DNA from: Bowmanella yangjiangensis
GTDB lineage: Bacteria > Pseudomonadota > Gammaproteobacteria > Enterobacterales > Alteromonadaceae
Reading direction: 5' to 3'
Length of the DNA: 64,000 bases
Assembly: GCF_017255015.1 (NCBI RefSeq)
Contig: NZ_JAFKCS010000002.1
Location: 374,553 to 438,552 of the forward strand
Shown: positions 60,053-64,000 of the stretch, piece by piece
Numbering within the stretch: position 1 is the first letter of the stretch
Layout of the letters: each line of letters begins with the position of its first letter
Translations under genes and position numbers: made by a program
The notes under the pieces: generated by a model
What the model saw: only the letters and a program-made list of their open reading frames with translations
Told to the model about the DNA's origin: nothing
Database searches by the model: none

Positions 60053-60727
60053 ATGTCTGTATTTGGCTTATTTATGCAAGCCAGCTTGTTGGTCAAACTT
60101 GTTATGCTGTTGTTGCTGGCGACGTCAGTTGTGTCCTGGGCATTTATCTTTCAACGTAGCAAAGCGCTGAAGTTCGCTCAGGCCGAAGTTCGAAAGTTTG
60201 AAGATAAGTTTTGGTCTGGTGGTGATTTAAACCGCTTGTTCCAGGAAATTTCAGCACGAAATCAAGTATCCGGTATGGCCAGTTTGTTTGTGGCCGGTTT
60301 TAAAGAATTTGCCCGTTTACGCAAAAGTGCTGCTGCCTCACCACAAGCCGTCATGGACGGTACTTATCGGGCCATGCGGGTTGTATTGTCCCGAGAAGTT
60401 GATTCATTAGAAAGCCATTTGCCATTTTTAGCCACGGCTGGCTCTATCAGCCCCTATATCGGTTTATTTGGTACTGTTTGGGGCATTATGACTGCCTTTA
60501 TCGCCTTGGGAGAAGTGCAGCAGGCCACCTTGGCCATGGTTGCCCCTGGTATTGCGGAAGCTTTGATTGCAACGGCTATGGGCTTATTCGCTGCTATACC
60601 GGCAGTTATTGCCTACAACCGCTTCAGTCATCAGGTTGAGAAGCTGGAAAACAGCTATGCCAACTTTATGGAAGAGTTTTCCAGTATTCTGCATCGCCAG
60701 TCTCACGCCAGCGAAAGCGCAGCCTAG
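60053..60727 (+). CDS. tolQ: Tol-Pal system proton channel TolQ
   Basis: The start at 60053 gives [16 protein letters not shown], aligning with E. coli TolQ; a GTG 12 bases upstream is less likely. The 224-residue protein has three transmembrane segments (about 12-34, 130-155, 167-190). The conserved channel stretch is [28 protein letters not shown], then [24 protein letters not shown]. TolQ pentamers surround TolR and convert proton flow into movement of TolA during outer-membrane constriction. It follows ybgC and precedes tolR by 8 bp. Confidence 0.97.
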   Translation: MSVFGLFMQASLLVKLVMLLLLATSVVSWAFIFQRSKALKFAQAEVRKFEDKFWSGGDLNRLFQEISARNQVSGMASLFVAGFKEFARLRKSAAASPQAVMDGTYRAMRVVLSREVDSLESHLPFLATAGSISPYIGLFGTVWGIMTAFIALGEVQQATLAMVAPGIAEALIATAMGLFAAIPAVIAYNRFSHQVEKLENSYANFMEEFSSILHRQSHASESAA

Positions 60728-60735
60728 GAGCGGAT

Positions 60736-61158
60736 ATGTACGAGAGAAAGCGTCGCCGCCCCGTCTCGGAAATTAACGTCGTTCCTTATATTGACGTCAT
60801 GTTGGTACTGTTGATCATTTTTATGGTGACAGCACCCTTGGTGACACAAGGAGTAAAAGTAGAGCTGCCCAAAGCCTCTGCAGAAGCACTGTCTGACGAC
60901 TCTAAGCCACCAATCATTGCGTCTGTAAATATGGATGGCGAGTACTTTTTAAATGTTGGTGGAAATCCCGATAAGCCCATGGCTGCAGATGAATTGGCTG
61001 CTCTGGTGGCTGAACAGTTAAAGCTGCAACCTGAGGCGCCAGTTGTTGTTAAGGGTGATGGCAGAGTGGCATACAACCAAGTGGTTCAGTTGATGGTACT
61101 GTTACAACAAGCGGGCGTGCCTTCTGTTGGTTTGATGACGGATTCCACGGAGCAGTAG
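60736..61158 (+). CDS. tolR: Tol-Pal system protein TolR
   Basis: This is a 140-residue protein with a short cytosolic N-terminus (MYERKRRRPVSEINVV) and one helix containing PYIDVMLVLLIIFMVTAPL, where Asp is the proton-relay residue. The periplasmic domain contains VKVELPKASAE and VVVKGDGRVAYNQVVQLMVLLQQAGV, the ExbD/TolR core. It partners TolQ. The stop TAG is followed directly by the tolA ATG with no gap. Confidence 0.97.
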   Translation: MYERKRRRPVSEINVVPYIDVMLVLLIIFMVTAPLVTQGVKVELPKASAEALSDDSKPPIIASVNMDGEYFLNVGGNPDKPMAADELAALVAEQLKLQPEAPVVVKGDGRVAYNQVVQLMVLLQQAGVPSVGLMTDSTEQ

Positions 61159-62034
61159 ATGGACAAGTTGAAGATTTCCCTATGGAAATCCGTTGCTCTG
61201 CATTTGGTACTTGTTGTGCTGCTCGCTGTCAGTGTGAATTTTCATACACCTATGCCAACCCCGGATTTACCTCAGGTAAATGTGGTCCAGGCCGTCGCTA
61301 TTGATAGGGCGGTAATTGATGCGCAAGCTAAGCGAATACAGGACAAGAAGGACGCAGAGAAGCGCGCTGAACAACAGAGACTGGCGGATATAGAGCGTAA
61401 AGCCAGGGAAGCGGAGAAAGAACGCCAGCAGGAAAAAGAGCGGGCGCGCCAACTTGAACTAGATAAAAAGCGTAAGGCCGATGAAAAGCGCAAGGCTGAA
61501 GCGGCTGCGGCCGAGGCTAAACGTAAACAAGCAGAAGAGAAAAAACGTGCGGAGCAAGCTGAAGCCGAACGTAAGCGTAAGGAGCAAGAGCGCTTAAAGG
61601 CGGAGAAGGCTGCCAAAGAAAAACGCGAGCGTGAAAAGAAAGCGGAAGATGAGCGTAAACGTCGGGAAGCACAAGAACGCGCCGAGATGGAAAGGCAGAT
61701 GCAGGAACAACTGCAGGCGGAACAGGCTGCTCAGCAACGGCGTCGTAGCCAGCAAGTGCTAACCGAATTGCAAAAATATACGGCGCTGATTAAACAAACT
61801 ATTCAGCGTAACCTGATAGTGGATCAATCCATGAAAGGGAAATCCTGCCGACTGAACATTCGTCTTGCTTCGAATGGACTGGTGACGCAGGTTCGGGTGT
61901 TAAATGGCGATGCGATTTTATGCCGGGCGGCACAAACCGCCGTCTATAAGGCCGAGACATTGCCCGTATCGCCGGAGCCGGACGTATATGAAAAGCTTAG
62001 AGATATTAACTTAACCGTAGAGCCAAATCTGTGA
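61159..62034 (+). CDS. tolA: Tol-Pal system protein TolA
   Basis: The 291-residue protein has an N-terminal membrane helix (about 10-28; the [16 protein letters not shown] region, with the Ser/His positions needed for TolQR contact). A long Lys/Glu/Ala/Arg-rich helix spans the periplasm (about 50-200; [20 protein letters not shown] is characteristic). The C-terminal globular domain (about 205-291) contains [22 protein letters not shown] and two Cys that can form its disulfide. It is shorter than E. coli TolA, mainly in the helical part. The last base of the stop overlaps the tolB ATG. Confidence 0.95.
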   Translation: MDKLKISLWKSVALHLVLVVLLAVSVNFHTPMPTPDLPQVNVVQAVAIDRAVIDAQAKRIQDKKDAEKRAEQQRLADIERKAREAEKERQQEKERARQLELDKKRKADEKRKAEAAAAEAKRKQAEEKKRAEQAEAERKRKEQERLKAEKAAKEKREREKKAEDERKRREAQERAEMERQMQEQLQAEQAAQQRRRSQQVLTELQKYTALIKQTIQRNLIVDQSMKGKSCRLNIRLASNGLVTQVRVLNGDAILCRAAQTAVYKAETLPVSPEPDVYEKLRDINLTVEPNL

Positions 62035-63386
62035 TGAAAAAACTGTTATTTGCTGCTGTGGCATATCTATGTTGTGCCCTGAATGCTAATGCAACGCTGG
62101 AAATTGTCATTACCGAAGGTATTGATACGGCCAGGCCCGTTGCTATAGTGCCCTTCCAATGGAAAGGGCAGGGACCTATGCCGCTGAGTTTGTCCGAGGT
62201 GATTTCCGCCGATTTGGCCAGAAGTGGTAAATTTAATCCGATTAAAACCGCCAATATGCCGCAAATGCCGAGCCGAGATGGTGATGTGGACTATGCCGCT
62301 TGGGCCAGTAAGGGCATTGAGGCGATTCTGGTGGGTAAAGTTGAAGAACAGGGAATTGACCGTTTTTTGGTGTCTTTTGAGCTGATTGATGTATTGCGTG
62401 GCCAGATTACGGGAGGCAAAGCCCAAGTGTTGAGTAACGGTAAACTGGTCGGCAGTAGCGATCATATTCTGGCCAATCGTCAGCATGCTATAGATGGAAA
62501 TAGCTTCCGGCAGCATGCTCACCGTATCTCTGATATCGTTTATGAAAAACTGACCGGTGAGCGTGGTGCATTTTTAACCCGTATTGCTTACGTTATTGTG
62601 CGCGACCGAGCCCAAGAGCCTTTCCCGTATCAGTTGGTAGTCGCAGATTATGACGGATTCAACGAAACCGTTTTGCTGCGTTCCAAAGAGCCTTTGATGT
62701 CGCCGGTGTGGTCTCCTGATGGCAGTAAGCTGGCGTATGTGAGTTTTGAGAATCATCGCTCGCAGATTTATATCCAGGATATTTATACCATGAGCCGCAC
62801 CCGGCTCACCGATTTCCCCGGTATTAACGGGGCGCCCCAGTTCTCGCCAGATGGTAAGCAATTGGCGATGGTACTGTCTAAAGATGGCAACCCAGATATC
62901 TATATTATGGATTTGGCCAGCCGACAGCTTCGTCGCCTGACAGACAGTCGTAATATCGACACCGAACCTAGCTGGACACCCGACGGGCAAAACATCATCT
63001 TTACCTCAGAACGGGGTGGTAAACCTCAGTTATATAGCGTAAATTTAGGCTCGGGCAAGGTTCGCCGCTTGACTTTTGAGGGAGAAATGAACCTGGGGGC
63101 TACGGTCACGCCCGACGGCAAGGAAGTGGTGATGGTTAATCGCACTAATGGTAACTATCACATTGCAAGATTAAATATGTCGTCCGGTTTGATGCAGGTG
63201 CTGACCAAGACTTATCTTGATGAATCACCCAGTATTGCGCCGAACGGCAGTATGATAATATACAGTACCCTGCATAACAGAAAGCAGGTGCTGTCGCTTG
63301 TATCGTTGGATGGGCGCTTTAAAGCAAGGTTACCTGCGGCTAATGGACAGGTTAAATCACCAAGCTGGTCGCCGTTTTTAATGTAA
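62034..63386 (+). CDS. tolB: Tol-Pal system periplasmic protein TolB
   Basis: The start at 62034 ([20 protein letters not shown], a signal peptide) overlaps the tolA stop in a TGATG. The 450-residue product has an N-terminal alpha/beta domain ([20 protein letters not shown], which also carries the TolA-binding strand) and a six-bladed propeller of PD40 repeats ([66 protein letters not shown]). TolB shuttles between TolA and Pal. pal follows after 37 bp. Confidence 0.97.
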   Translation: MKKLLFAAVAYLCCALNANATLEIVITEGIDTARPVAIVPFQWKGQGPMPLSLSEVISADLARSGKFNPIKTANMPQMPSRDGDVDYAAWASKGIEAILVGKVEEQGIDRFLVSFELIDVLRGQITGGKAQVLSNGKLVGSSDHILANRQHAIDGNSFRQHAHRISDIVYEKLTGERGAFLTRIAYVIVRDRAQEPFPYQLVVADYDGFNETVLLRSKEPLMSPVWSPDGSKLAYVSFENHRSQIYIQDIYTMSRTRLTDFPGINGAPQFSPDGKQLAMVLSKDGNPDIYIMDLASRQLRRLTDSRNIDTEPSWTPDGQNIIFTSERGGKPQLYSVNLGSGKVRRLTFEGEMNLGATVTPDGKEVVMVNRTNGNYHIARLNMSSGLMQVLTKTYLDESPSIAPNGSMIIYSTLHNRKQVLSLVSLDGRFKARLPAANGQVKSPSWSPFLM

Positions 63387-63423
63387 TTTGTTAAAACCTT
63401 TGAAAACAATAAGGATCACGAGA

Positions 63424-63963
63424 ATGCAACTAAACAAAGTATTCAAGGGCGTCATCATTGCTCTGCCAGTTATCACTCTGATGGCTTGTTCTTCCAGCAG
63501 CCAGGTTGATGATCAAGCGTCAACAAATCAGACTCAAACCAGCGCAGAGCAAGAATCTTCTAACGTACAAACTGGTACTGTTGAGCGTGTAAAGACTCCT
63601 CAAGAGTTAGCTCGTGAAGAGTTGGATGCGCTAATAAATGAACAGATCGTGTACTTTGACTTTGACCGTTCTACCATTGGTTCTGAGTACTACGGTACTC
63701 TGGACAAGCATGCGGCATTCCTCGTCAAAAACCCTGGTCAGCGTGTAACAGTTGAAGGCCACTGTGACAGCCGTGGTACCCCTGAGTACAACATTGCATT
63801 GGGTGAGCGTCGTGCTAAGTCTGTTGCTACCTACCTGCAAAACGCTGGTGTAAGCAGCTCTCAGATTTCAGTGGTATCTTACGGTGAAGAGAAACCTCTG
63901 GATCCAAGCCTGACCGAAGCGGCGTTCGCTAAGAACCGTCGCGGCGTATTGGTTTATCGTTAA
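63424..63963 (+). CDS. pal: Peptidoglycan-associated lipoprotein Pal
   Basis: The start at 63424 (MQLNKVFKGVIIALPVITLM) has AAGGAT eight bases upstream. The lipobox LMAC gives lipidated Cys20, and the mature protein of about 160 residues begins with a Ser/Gln-rich tether. The OmpA-like domain (about 70-179) includes IVYFDFDRSTIG, VTVEGHCDSRGTPEYNIALGERRA (diaminopimelate-binding Asp and Arg) and SVVSYGEEKPLDP. Pal links the outer membrane to the cell wall and is the end point of Tol force transmission. Confidence 0.97.
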   Translation: MQLNKVFKGVIIALPVITLMACSSSSQVDDQASTNQTQTSAEQESSNVQTGTVERVKTPQELAREELDALINEQIVYFDFDRSTIGSEYYGTLDKHAAFLVKNPGQRVTVEGHCDSRGTPEYNIALGERRAKSVATYLQNAGVSSSQISVVSYGEEKPLDPSLTEAAFAKNRRGVLVYR

Positions 63964-63972
63964 GATTTGACG

Positions 63973-64000
63973 ATGATTAAGCGCCACGTAGCCTTAGTCG
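63973..64000 (+). CDS. cpoB: Start of CpoB/YbgF (partial)
   Basis: The last 28 bases open an ATG frame MIKRHVALV ten bases after the pal stop. The basic start followed by a hydrophobic run fits the signal peptide of CpoB/YbgF, which follows pal in the conserved tol-pal order and co-ordinates PBP1b with TolA. Only nine residues are visible, so the call rests mostly on gene order. Confidence 0.55.

Overview
The window reads as chromosomal DNA of a gammaproteobacterium, most likely an Alteromonas-like member of the Alteromonadales. The evidence is gene order and product type: ffh-rpsP-rimM-trmD-rplS, an aroF-tyrA pair with a separate pheA behind a phenylalanine leader peptide, aspS-nudB-ruvCAB, ybgC-tolQRAB-pal, and many c-di-GMP, envelope-lipoprotein and TonB/Tol-type genes. 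Species cannot be named from sequence alone. No rRNA, tRNA, IS element, prophage or CRISPR array was seen.

Layout. 1-2.98 kb: the end of ffh, an 18-copy heptamer array, then the rpsP operon closed by a terminator. 3-10.6 kb: an ArsR/SRPBCC pair with a palindromic operator inside its promoter, a secreted protein of unknown function, a YaiI-type protein, a substrate-binding/GGDEF diguanylate cyclase, an AbgT-type transporter, a DnaJ-related protein and a chemotaxis receptor. 10.8-17.8 kb: aromatic amino acid biosynthesis (aroF-tyrA with TyrR-like boxes; pheA with a complete transcription attenuator and an unlisted 19-residue leader peptide), around a TetR/metallo-hydrolase/monooxygenase/GST group. 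17.8-32.2 kb: penicillin acylase-type hydrolase, double-receiver regulator, YciH, a GNAT enzyme, a Fur-box-preceded iron ABC transporter coupled to an S1/P1 nuclease, a flavoprotein, EAL and TerB proteins, an MFS carrier and a membrane GGDEF protein. 32.4-35.2 kb: acetyl-CoA hydrolase-GNAT fusion coupled to a histone-deacetylase-fold enzyme.

35.3-49.5 kb (minus strand) is the most unusual region: thirteen very tightly packed genes. They encode a MotA/TolQ/ExbB-type channel, two VWA proteins anchored by an ExbD/MotB-like helix, an Hsp70/actin-fold-like protein, a PEGA plus SUMF1-fold membrane protein lacking the catalytic cysteines, a TPR/PEGA membrane protein, a periplasmic TPR protein with a TonB-C-like end, a lipoprotein with 29 consecutive serines, three further lipoproteins, an M48 metalloprotease and a 53-residue exported peptide. 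I infer a proton-driven cell-envelope machine distinct from Tol-Pal, TonB, flagellar Mot and Zorya; its function is unknown to me.

50-64 kb: a tricorn-type S41 protease, a DUF72 protein, aspS-nudB-ruvCAB, an 8-copy heptamer array, a gene-free 0.8 kb stretch with a strong minus-strand terminator that may end a small RNA, and the ybgC-tol-pal operon running off the right edge into cpoB/ybgF.
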